This document shows, one piece after another, positions 30,879 to 37,225 of a DNA stretch of 64,000 bases (within the stretch, counting starts at the first letter, position 1; each line of letters starts with the position of its first letter). The translations under genes were made by a program, and so were the position numbers. The stretch is from contig JADLFW010000040.1 in assembly GCA_020849615.1 (NCBI GenBank), positions 143,220 to 207,219 on the forward strand, read 5' to 3'. The notes beneath the pieces are model-generated. The model had not been told where the DNA came from, did not search any database, and saw only the letters and a program-made list of their open reading frames with translations. This DNA is from Phycisphaerales bacterium (GTDB lineage Bacteria > Planctomycetota > Phycisphaerae > Phycisphaerales > UBA1924).

Positions 30879-31808
30879 TCACACCGCCGACGGGTGCCAC
30901 ACCGTCTTCATTTCGACGAAGGGCTCGATCCGCCACGGGGATTGGCACGAGGCGGCGTCGAACCAGTCGGGGTTGTCCCACACCCGCACACGCTTCAGGT
31001 TCTCGGCAACGCCGCCGCGGATGAGCATCCTTTCCTCGCCGCTCAACCCCGCCGCGTGGATGCCGTCAATATCGCGGTGGCCCGCGATGTGCGGCAGCAG
31101 TTCCGCGCGGTCGCCGGTGAGGATGTTGAGCACACCCGCGGGAACATCGCTGGTCGCCGATACCTCGCCGAGGATCGCCGCGGGAATCGGGTTGGTGCTG
31201 CTGCCCAGCGCCACCACGGTGTTGCCCGCGCACAGCACCGGCGCGATCAGCGAGATCAGGCCCAGCAGCGGCGCATCGTCGGGGGCCACGGCCACGACCA
31301 CGCCCGTGGGCTCGGGGATCGTGAAGTTGTAGAACGGGCCCGACACCGGGTTGTTGCACCCCAGCACCTGCGCGTACTTGTCGGCCCAGCCCGCGTAACT
31401 GACGAGCCGGTCGATCGCGGTCAGCACCTCCAGCTCCGCGGTCGGCTTCGTCGCCGCCTTTTTTCCCTTCGTGCCTTTGTGCCTCCGTGCCTTTGTGCCT
31501 TCTTCCGTTCCGATCGCCTCCACGAACTCCCGCTTCCTGCCTTCGAGCATCTCCGCCATGCGGTACAGCACCTGGCCGCGGTTGTACGCCGTGGCCGCGG
31601 CCCAGCCGGGCTGGGCCTTGCGGGCCGCCTCGACCGCATCCCGCAGGTCCTTCCGCGAGGCCCGGCAGAGATGCACGGGCCCGGCCGCCGTGGCGATGAT
31701 CATCGAGCGGCCCGATTCCGAGCGCGGGAACTTGCCATCGATGAACAGCTTGTACGTCTTCAGCACATCGAGGCGTTCGGTGGGTTGCTTCGCGGTTCGC
31801 TCTGCCAT
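30879..31808 (-). CDS. Short aldehyde dehydrogenase-family protein lacking the catalytic domain
   Basis: This 309-residue protein aligns with the N-terminal and part of the NAD-binding region of aldehyde dehydrogenases: YKLFIDGKFPRSESGR, DAVEAARKAQPGWAAATAYNRGQVLYRMAEMLEGRK, PEPTGVVVAVAPDDAPLLGLISLIAPVLCAGNTVV and VPAGVLNILTG. It stops before the catalytic ELGGK and Cys motifs, and no missing piece is found downstream, where a convergent gene lies. Similar short ALDH proteins occur beside full-length ALDH and deoC genes in other bacteria (from memory), so it is probably a subunit rather than a fragment. Residues about 102-113 (EGTKARRHKGTKGKK) come from a tandem octamer repeat and look inserted. 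The start ATG 31808 is clear. Confidence 0.8.
   Translation of the reverse strand: MAERTAKQPTERLDVLKTYKLFIDGKFPRSESGRSMIIATAAGPVHLCRASRKDLRDAVEAARKAQPGWAAATAYNRGQVLYRMAEMLEGRKREFVEAIGTEEGTKARRHKGTKGKKAATKPTAELEVLTAIDRLVSYAGWADKYAQVLGCNNPVSGPFYNFTIPEPTGVVVAVAPDDAPLLGLISLIAPVLCAGNTVVALGSSTNPIPAAILGEVSATSDVPAGVLNILTGDRAELLPHIAGHRDIDGIHAAGLSGEERMLIRGGVAENLKRVRVWDNPDWFDAASCQSPWRIEPFVEMKTVWHPSAV
31471..31502. repeat. Tandem octamer repeat GTGCCTYY, four copies, inside the short ALDH gene
   Basis: Four perfect-length 8-base units (GTGCCTTT, GTGCCTCC, GTGCCTTT, GTGCCTTC) follow each other with no gap. On the coding strand they read as AAGGCAC units and give the protein stretch EGTKARRHKGTK. The same unit occurs at 38625-38648 and 44200-44223. 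Confidence 0.9.
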
Positions 31809-31861
31809 GGGGTCGCTCCGTGCCTGTAGGATACGGGGCCCGCTCGTGATCGGAGGTCCTC

Positions 31862-32497
31862 TTGCCCCGTAGGTCCAAGGCCGGCCCGTACTCCGTCCAC
31901 CCCGGCGTCGCCATGGTGCGGGAGTGGATCGGGACCCTTCGCGTCAAAACCGGCCGGTCGCTCGAGGAGTGGATGGCCCACATCCGCAAGGCCGGTCCCA
32001 AGGATGAGAAGTTGGCCCGGCAGTGGCTGAAGGATGAGCACGCCTTGAGCGCCAACTCCGCCTGGTGGCTGGCGGAACGGGCCTGCGCCAGGCCCGGCGC
32101 CACATGGGATGATGACCCGGACCAGTACCTGCTGATGGCGCACGAGTACGTCGAGGCCATGTTCGCCGGGCCCAAGGCGGGCCTGCGCCCGATCTACGAC
32201 CGCCTGCTCACGCTCGGCCTGTCGATCGGCAAGGATGTCAAGGCCTGCCCCTGCAAGACCATCGTCCCGCTCTACCGTAACCACGTGTTCGCGCAGTTGA
32301 AGCCCTCCACGCGCGCGCGGCTGGACCTGGGCCTGGCGCTGGCCAGGCACAAGGGCAAGCTTCCGGCCCGGCTGATCGATACCGGCGGGCTGGCCAAGAA
32401 GGACCGCATCACGCACCGGATCGAGATCTCGTCGGTGGATGTCATCGATAGCGGCGTCGAGAAGTGGTTGAAGATCGCGTACGACCTCGACGCCTGA
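31862..32497 (+). CDS. DUF4287/DUF5655 domain protein
   Basis: This 211-residue soluble protein starts at TTG 31862 with GGAGG 5 bases upstream. The N-terminal half (about 25-75, KTGRSLEEWMAHIRKAGPKDEKLARQWLKDEHALSANSAWWL) matches the DUF4287 helix pattern, in which a short helix is followed by a K-x-ehgl-x-N-x-A motif. The C-terminal half (about 90-205, VEAMFAGPKAGLRPIYDRLL, CKTIVPLYRNHVFAQLKPSTRARLDLGLAL) matches DUF5655, including the KTxVPLYRNHxFAxIKPxTxxRLDLGLAL-like stretch. The function of both domains is unknown. It is divergent from the ALDH gene by 53 bases. Confidence 0.85.
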   Translation: MPRRSKAGPYSVHPGVAMVREWIGTLRVKTGRSLEEWMAHIRKAGPKDEKLARQWLKDEHALSANSAWWLAERACARPGATWDDDPDQYLLMAHEYVEAMFAGPKAGLRPIYDRLLTLGLSIGKDVKACPCKTIVPLYRNHVFAQLKPSTRARLDLGLALARHKGKLPARLIDTGGLAKKDRITHRIEISSVDVIDSGVEKWLKIAYDLDA

Positions 32498-32498
32498 C

Positions 32499-32894
32499 TC
32501 ACCCGGGCATCACGCGCAGGCCGTCGCGGGAGCGCTGGTGGTACCAGTGGCGGGCCAGCACGGGCTCGCCGGGCCAGGCCTTGCCGCCGATTCCTTCCAG
32601 CATGGACATCTGGCCATCCACGATGTGCAGGATGAAGCCGGCGCCCTCCACGCGCGGGCCGGCCCCGTTCGGGCCTTCGACCACGCCGCCGAGGATGGCG
32701 ACACGGGCATCGCGGGACGCGAACCGCGGCGCCTCTTCGGGCAGCACGAAATCAGCGCCGTAGCCAGGCCCGGCCGAGCGCGACACCACGCGCGCCGCCG
32801 CCGCCTGCGCCCGCAGCACGCGGGCATCGTCGGTGTCGCCGTGCGCGATCAAGTCGAGCACACGCCGTTCAAACGCGTTGAGCCGCGAGTCCAT
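32499..32894 (-). CDS. Hypothetical protein
   Basis: This 131-residue protein begins MDSRLNAFERRVLDLIAHGDTDDARVLRAQAAAARVVSR, then has a glycine-rich centre (AILGGVVEGPNGAGPR) and FILHIVDGQMSMLEGI, ending with ARHWYHQRSRDGLRVMPG. No family is recognised, but the foldable composition and defined start (ATG 32894) suggest a real gene. It is convergent with the DUF5655 gene, whose stop is adjacent, and sits 9 bases after the peroxiredoxin-GNAT gene on the same strand, so co-transcription is likely. Confidence 0.7.
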   Translation of the reverse strand: MDSRLNAFERRVLDLIAHGDTDDARVLRAQAAAARVVSRSAGPGYGADFVLPEEAPRFASRDARVAILGGVVEGPNGAGPRVEGAGFILHIVDGQMSMLEGIGGKAWPGEPVLARHWYHQRSRDGLRVMPG

Positions 32895-32903
32895 GCGCCG
32901 AGC

Positions 32904-34025
32904 CTACTCGAGCCACAACTCCAGCTCCAGCTCATCCCGGATCTCGATGCCGTGATGGCCCCAGAGCGGAATGCCGGTCTTGCGTTTCCGCGCCTCTTCC
33001 ACGTTGCCCTTGTGGAGCGCTGCAAGTTTCCAGCCGCGGGTCTGGTAGAAACCGATCGCCTTGGTGTTGTCGTTGGTCGTGGTCAGGAACATCCGCGTGC
33101 AGCCGGCCCGCCGGGCCTCGAACTCCACGGCTTCAAGCAGCCGCGTCGCCACACCCGCGTTCTCGATCGTACTGCTCACGGTGACGACCTCGCACTGGTA
33201 GGCCCCGTGGTTGAGGTCGTAGGTCAGGAGCCCGGCCCGCCGGCCCGCGTGCTCGGCGATGAACGCGGGGAGCAGGTCCGCCTCGAAGGCCCGCCCGATC
33301 GACCAGATGCGCGTCGAGCCCCAGTGCTTGGTCAGTTCGCCGCGGATGTACTCGGCATCGCCGGGCCCGGCCCGGCGGATGGTGATCGCGGCCCGCCTCC
33401 GCAGCCAGTCCAGCACGGTTTGCGCGTTGCGGTCGGGCGGGAAGACGGGGTACCATACCTTGACGATGCGGAGCCGGCCCGTGTGATCGGGCTCGCAGTA
33501 CCAGGCCATGCGCTTGAGAAGCGTCGTCGGCCCGCCGCTCTCGATGGGAAACTCGAAGGTCGGCAGGTTCAGCGCCCGCGTCAGCCGGAGGTCGGCATCG
33601 CTCAGCAGATCGAACGGGATGTGCTGCCGGGCCCGGAACTCTTGCTGGTGCTCCACGGTGCTGGTGCTGAGCCCGAAGACCGCTGCTCCCAGCTCGCGGA
33701 ACGCACCGATCAGGTCGCGGAATCCGCAGTTCTGCGGAGTGCAGCCCCTGGCGCCTGGGATCGAGTCCCAGTCCTCTCCATGGAACCCACTTGAGGGGGG
33801 CTGGCCCGGCACCCCGGTTCGAGGGAAGCAGAACAGCACAACCGGCATGGCCGCGGGGCCGGGAAGGCGCGAGAGGTCGACCAGGCGGCCGGGCGCGACG
33901 GGCAGAGCCAGAGCCGGCAGCAGCGCCGCGCGGAGGTGGCGGACGGCACCATCGTTAGTGGGAGCCGGGAGGTTTGTAGGGAGAATGTTTGGATTGTGGG
34001 TCACGAGGAAGGTGTAAGGTCCCAA
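32904..34025 (-). CDS. Peroxiredoxin-GNAT acetyltransferase fusion
   Basis: This 373-residue protein joins two domains. Residues about 15-205 form a PrxQ-type peroxiredoxin: VVLFCFPRTGVPGQPP, then the peroxidatic site WDSIPGARGCTPQNCGFRDL near residue 92 (likely CP in GCT, resolving Cys five residues on), and VFGLSTSTVEHQQEF with FDLLSDADLRLTRALNLPTFE. Residues about 212-345 form a GNAT fold: ITIRRAGPGDAEYI, the acetyl-CoA motif A-like VSSTIENAGVATRLLEAVEFEARRAG, and AIGFYQTRGW. The start is uncertain (TTG 34025 or GTG 34004), since no strong ribosome-binding site is visible. The two domains are read continuously with no frameshift. Peroxide detoxification is inferred from the first domain; the acetyl acceptor is unknown. 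Confidence 0.85.
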   Translation of the reverse strand: MGPYTFLVTHNPNILPTNLPAPTNDGAVRHLRAALLPALALPVAPGRLVDLSRLPGPAAMPVVLFCFPRTGVPGQPPSSGFHGEDWDSIPGARGCTPQNCGFRDLIGAFRELGAAVFGLSTSTVEHQQEFRARQHIPFDLLSDADLRLTRALNLPTFEFPIESGGPTTLLKRMAWYCEPDHTGRLRIVKVWYPVFPPDRNAQTVLDWLRRRAAITIRRAGPGDAEYIRGELTKHWGSTRIWSIGRAFEADLLPAFIAEHAGRRAGLLTYDLNHGAYQCEVVTVSSTIENAGVATRLLEAVEFEARRAGCTRMFLTTTNDNTKAIGFYQTRGWKLAALHKGNVEEARKRKTGIPLWGHHGIEIRDELELELWLE

Positions 34026-34469
34026 AATAGTGACGGATACGAGGTCCGAACAGGGGCCGGAAATAGCGGATCAGGATATCCGATCTGGGATGGCGGTCGA
34101 CACGGCTGAATCAGGGGATTCGCGTGCGAAGCCGGCTGCGTGGGGTACTCTCGAGTTGCGTGAGCAGGATGGGCCTTCCCGGGTTGGCCCAAATCGTTCT
34201 GCGAGCTCGGTTTATCGTCCAATAATCGACGGAGCCGGTCACGGATAAATGACAGGGTACCCCGGGATTTTGCCTGGTACTCCTCTTTTTGGGGAGACAA
34301 TAGTTGATTCGGGTGGTCCTTATCGGTTAATGTGGGCGTGTCTGAGGGGAGCATCACCCTCCCAGTTTCTGTGTCCTGTGTGGGACACTGGCGAGGGTGG
34401 TCTACAGAAGATCGATGTCGTGCGACGATGGCGTTGACGACGACGACCTGGAGGAGAGGGGATTTTCGC
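34026..34469. other. 444-base intergenic region before the PEP-CTERM triplet
   Basis: No convincing gene lies here; both strands have only short or unlikely frames. It is visibly lower in G+C than its surroundings. The last 20 bases hold a good ribosome-binding site (GGAGGAGAGGGG) for the first PEP-CTERM-like gene. Promoters for the leftward peroxiredoxin-GNAT gene and the rightward gene must both lie here, but I cannot assign clear -35/-10 boxes. Confidence 0.6.
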
Positions 34470-35186
34470 ATGAAGACGAAGTTGGCATTCGGCGCCGGCC
34501 TCGCGATTGCTGCCTTGGCCGCTACGGCTCAGGCCGGAATCACGGATCCGGTTCTCGACATCACGGCCACGAGCTCGCTGGGCTCGGCCACGTTCCGCAT
34601 TCAGGAGCACATGGGCTCTTGGAGCGGAGATACTTGGACGCTGCTCGCCGGCGAGGCGATCGAGCTCGTTGACCCGACCACGGGCCAGCGCGTCGGCACC
34701 GTCCGCGACCTGTACGTTGAGTTCGTTGAGGATCCGCAGGTGACCGTGAACTTCACGGCCGTCTCGGGTCCCGTCCCGACGAACTTCTCGTTCAGCTCGG
34801 GCGTCCTGAGCTTCTCGAACATCGACAACTCGCTCGCCCTGGCCACGGCGGGCGTGACCGTCACGGACAATGACTCCGATGGCGCGACGTTCACCGGCCT
34901 GTACGGCGGTGATGGCTACCAGGCCATGTACAACGACAGCGTGATCTTCGACACGCTGCTCGGCTCGTACAGCGTCCCGGCCGACGATTCGTCGACCAAG
35001 AACGAGCGGAGCCCCGGCTCCGGCTCGACCCTGATCGGCACGACCTTCAACATGAAGGCCGACTGGAACTTCACGCTGAGCGCCAATGACCAGGTCGGCG
35101 GCACCAGCCTCTTCAAGATCGTGCCGGCCCCCGGCTCGATCGCCCTCTTCGGGATCGCGGGCCTCGTCGCCCGTCGCCGCCGCTAA
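34470..35186 (+). CDS. Secreted PEP-CTERM-type protein, paralogue 1
   Basis: This 238-residue protein starts at ATG 34470 behind GGAGGAGAGGGG. A signal peptide (MKTKLAFGAGLAIAALAATAQAG) is followed by GITDPVLDITATSS, a beta-rich central domain containing VEFVEDPQVTVNFTAVSG and VTDNDSDGATFTGLYGGDGYQAMYN, and a sorting tail: VPAPGSIALFGIAGLVARRRR (VPAPG, about 12 hydrophobic residues, then Arg4). The tail matches the exosortase-processed PEP-CTERM/VPxPG kind, so the protein should be cut and anchored or released at the cell surface. No enzyme motif is seen. It is the most diverged of three tandem paralogues. Confidence 0.88.
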   Translation: MKTKLAFGAGLAIAALAATAQAGITDPVLDITATSSLGSATFRIQEHMGSWSGDTWTLLAGEAIELVDPTTGQRVGTVRDLYVEFVEDPQVTVNFTAVSGPVPTNFSFSSGVLSFSNIDNSLALATAGVTVTDNDSDGATFTGLYGGDGYQAMYNDSVIFDTLLGSYSVPADDSSTKNERSPGSGSTLIGTTFNMKADWNFTLSANDQVGGTSLFKIVPAPGSIALFGIAGLVARRRR

Positions 35187-35219
35187 GCGGTTTCCCGGAC
35201 AGAGCCTCAGTTGATCAGC

Positions 35220-35252
35220 GACGCCGGCCCCGAGGCCGGCGTCGTTCTTTTT
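35220..35252 (+). terminator. Rho-independent terminator after PEP-CTERM paralogue 1
   Basis: A perfect 10-bp stem (GACGCCGGCC / GGCCGGCGTC) with a CCGA loop is followed by GTTCTTTTT, a classic intrinsic terminator, 33 bases after the stop codon. Confidence 0.9.
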
Positions 35253-35268
35253 GGTATCGGCGTGGGGT

Positions 35269-35306
35269 ATGTTCGGGTTACGGTTCAGCCGGACCGAACA
35301 TTTTTG
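35269..35306. other. Inverted repeat upstream of PEP-CTERM paralogue 2
   Basis: ATGTTCGG (35269-35276) pairs exactly with CCGAACAT (35294-35301), with a smaller CGG/CCG stem inside the loop, followed by TTTTT. It could be a second terminator or an operator; distance from the paralogue 2 start is about 125 bases. Confidence 0.4.
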
Positions 35307-35337
35307 ATCCGACCCTGAATGTCCGGTCAATTCCCGC

Positions 35338-35364
35338 TTGAACGGGCCTGCCCCCGGATATAGG
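35338..35364 (+). promoter_or_regulatory. Possible promoter of PEP-CTERM paralogue 2
   Basis: TTGAAC (35338-35343) and TATAGG (35359-35364) resemble -35 and -10 boxes, separated by 15 bases, which is shorter than ideal. The position, after the upstream terminator and 63 bases ahead of the start codon, is sensible. Confidence 0.3.
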
Positions 35365-35426
35365 TTCGACAGTCATGAGAGGCGCCGTTCTGGCGCAAGA
35401 GGCAGGAAGATCCGAGGGAGACCGAC

Positions 35427-36155
35427 ATGAGGATGAGAGCACAAAACGTAATGGCGCTCTGCGCGATCGGGCTGGCCGCGGGCGTCATGGGCACAGCCCA
35501 AGCCGGTATCACCGACCCCGCGATCACGATCACGGCGACCAACTCCCAGGGCATCGCCTCCATGCTGATCACGCTGTCGCAGGGCAGGTGGTCGGGCGGT
35601 GACTGGAGCTTCGCGGCCGGGTCCGAACTCGAGTTGCGCGATCCGACGAGCGGCGCCCGCATCGCCGTGCTCCGCGACCTGACCTGCGAGATGATCGCCG
35701 ACCCGCAGGTGACGGTGAACTTCACCGCCGTCGCGGGGATCACCGACACCACGTTCTCGTTCAGCTCGGGGCTCCTCAGCTACCCGAGCCTCGCCAACTC
35801 CGTCGCCTTCGCCACGGTCGGAACCACGGTGACCGACAACGACAGCAACGGCGCGATGATCACGGGGCTGTACGGCGGCGATGCCTACCGGGCCAGCTAC
35901 AACAGCGGCACGGTCTTCGACACGCTGCTCGCCAGCTACTCCGTCCCGATCGATGACTCGCAGACGGCGAGCGAGCGCAGCCCGGCCGCGGGCTCGACGC
36001 TGATCGGCACCACCTTCGACATGCAGGCGGACTGGAACTTCACGCTCAGCGCCAACGACCAGGTCGGCGGCACCAGCCTCTTCAGGATCGTCCCTGCCCC
36101 CGGCTCGATTGCCCTCTTCGGCCTTGCGGGTCTGGTGTCTCGTCGCCGCCGCTGA
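35427..36155 (+). CDS. Secreted PEP-CTERM-type protein, paralogue 2
   Basis: This 242-residue protein starts at ATG 35427 behind CCGAGGGAGA. The signal peptide (to about residue 26, ending GTAQAG) is followed by GITDPAITITATNSQG, the beta-rich core, and the tail VPAPGSIALFGLAGLVSRRRR. The core from DPQVTVNFTAVAG to QVGGTSLFRIVPAPG is nearly identical, also at the DNA level, to paralogue 3. Differences are concentrated in the signal peptide and the first 90 residues. Function is unknown; the predicted fate is the same exosortase-type processing as for paralogue 1. Confidence 0.88.
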   Translation: MRMRAQNVMALCAIGLAAGVMGTAQAGITDPAITITATNSQGIASMLITLSQGRWSGGDWSFAAGSELELRDPTSGARIAVLRDLTCEMIADPQVTVNFTAVAGITDTTFSFSSGLLSYPSLANSVAFATVGTTVTDNDSNGAMITGLYGGDAYRASYNSGTVFDTLLASYSVPIDDSQTASERSPAAGSTLIGTTFDMQADWNFTLSANDQVGGTSLFRIVPAPGSIALFGLAGLVSRRRR

Positions 36156-36190
36156 ACGGCCCCGAAGAGGTTCTCACGAGTTCTCCGGCG

Positions 36191-36222
36191 ATGCCGGCCA
36201 CAAGGCCGGCGTTGTTTCGTTG
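36191..36222 (+). terminator. Terminator-like hairpin after PEP-CTERM paralogue 2
   Basis: ATGCCGGCC / GGCCGGCGT form a stem with an ACAA loop and one wobble pair, followed by TGTTTCGTT. It resembles the terminator of paralogue 1 in sequence. Confidence 0.6.
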
Positions 36223-36316
36223 CAGGTTTGGGCGATTGTTTCGCACCCTGTTTGCGCACAGGCCGGTCTCTGATAGAACTACTTGAGAAAAGGCCCGAGA
36301 ATCGCGCATGTTCTGC

Positions 36317-36346
36317 TTGCTCGTACGATCCGCTGACTGCTAGATT
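36317..36346 (+). promoter_or_regulatory. Possible promoter of PEP-CTERM paralogue 3
   Basis: TTGCTC and TAGATT are separated by 18 bases, about 60 bases ahead of the start codon. The match to consensus is weak (3/6 and 4/6), so this is only a candidate. Confidence 0.25.
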
Positions 36347-36405
36347 AGATCTTGGGGAGCGGAGCGCTTGTTGGCGTTCCTTGTTCGTTCCGAGGGAGAG
36401 TTGCA

Positions 36406-37146
36406 GTGAATTACCAAAGGATGGGCGTTGCCAACCTCATGAGGTGGTCCGCGGCGGCTTTGGTTACGGGCGCGGCGCCGCCGGCGCTGGGCGGGATCAC
36501 CGACCCCGCGCTGACCGTGTCGGCGACGAGCAGCCAGGGCACCGCGACGTTGGCGATCTTGCTGTCGCAGGGAACCTGGGCGGGCGATGAGTGGAGCTAC
36601 GCGGCCCGGTCCGCGGTCGAGCTGCGTGATGCGGACAGCGGCGAGTTGATCGCGGTCATCGGCGACTTGGCGTGCGCGATGATCGCCGACCCGCAGGTGA
36701 CGGTGAACTTCACCGCCGTCGCGGGGATCACCGACACCACGTTCTCGTTCAGCTCGGGGCTCCTCAGCTACCCGAGCCTGGCCAACTCCGTCGCGTTCGC
36801 CACGGTCGGAACCACGGTGACCGACAACGACAGCAACGGCGCGACGATCACGGGGCTGTACGGCGGCGATGCCTACCGGGCCAGCTACAACGGCGGCACA
36901 GTCTTCGACACGCTGCTCGCCAGCTATTCCGCTCCCATCGATGACTCGCTCACCGCCAGTGATCGCAGCCCGGCCGCGGGCTCGACGCTGATCGGCACGA
37001 CGTTTGACATGCAGGCGGACTGGAACTTCACGCTCACCGCCAACGACCAGGTTGGCGGCACCAGCCTCTTCCGCATCGTCCCCGCGCCCGGCGCGGCCAC
37101 GCTGCTGGGCCTGGCGGGTCTCATCGCCGGTCGTCGGCGCCGCTGA
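36406..37146 (+). CDS. Secreted PEP-CTERM-type protein, paralogue 3
   Basis: This 246-residue protein starts at GTG 36406, 7 bases after GAGGGAG. The N-terminal leader (about 30 residues, MRWSAAALVTGAAPPALGG) gives a signal peptide, then ITDPALTVSATSSQG, the same core as paralogue 2 (VTDNDSNGATITGLYGGDAYRASYN), and the tail VPAPGAATLLGLAGLIAGRRRR. The ATG at 36421 is an alternative start. The core DNA is nearly identical to paralogue 2 while the ends differ, pointing to recent duplication or gene conversion. Confidence 0.88.
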   Translation: MNYQRMGVANLMRWSAAALVTGAAPPALGGITDPALTVSATSSQGTATLAILLSQGTWAGDEWSYAARSAVELRDADSGELIAVIGDLACAMIADPQVTVNFTAVAGITDTTFSFSSGLLSYPSLANSVAFATVGTTVTDNDSNGATITGLYGGDAYRASYNGGTVFDTLLASYSAPIDDSLTASDRSPAAGSTLIGTTFDMQADWNFTLTANDQVGGTSLFRIVPAPGAATLLGLAGLIAGRRRR

Positions 37147-37171
37147 GCAGTCGGTCACGGCTTGAACAACG

Positions 37172-37199
37172 CCGCCGCTCCACGGGGAGCGGCGGTTTT
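37172..37199 (+). terminator. Terminator after PEP-CTERM paralogue 3
   Basis: CCGCCGCTCC / GGAGCGGCGG form a 10-bp stem with a 4-base loop, followed by TTTT. It lies 25 bases after the stop and may also serve the convergent ALDH gene. Confidence 0.8.
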
Positions 37200-37225
37200 C
37201 ATTGGTGGAGGCCCTGCCCTCTCGG

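Noticed and set aside
30879..31808. Short ALDH as a frameshifted pseudogene
   Set aside because: No further ALDH sequence is found in any frame after the stop, where a convergent membrane protein gene lies 12 bases away.
34001..34471. 156-codon leftward frame in the region before the PEP-CTERM genes
   Set aside because: Pro/Ser/Arg-rich with no homologue-like features, overlaps the start of the peroxiredoxin-GNAT gene on the same strand and the leader of a rightward gene.
34470..37146. Near-identical DNA blocks taken as an insertion sequence
   Set aside because: The repeated DNA is the coding core of paralogous secreted proteins; no transposase or terminal inverted repeats are present.
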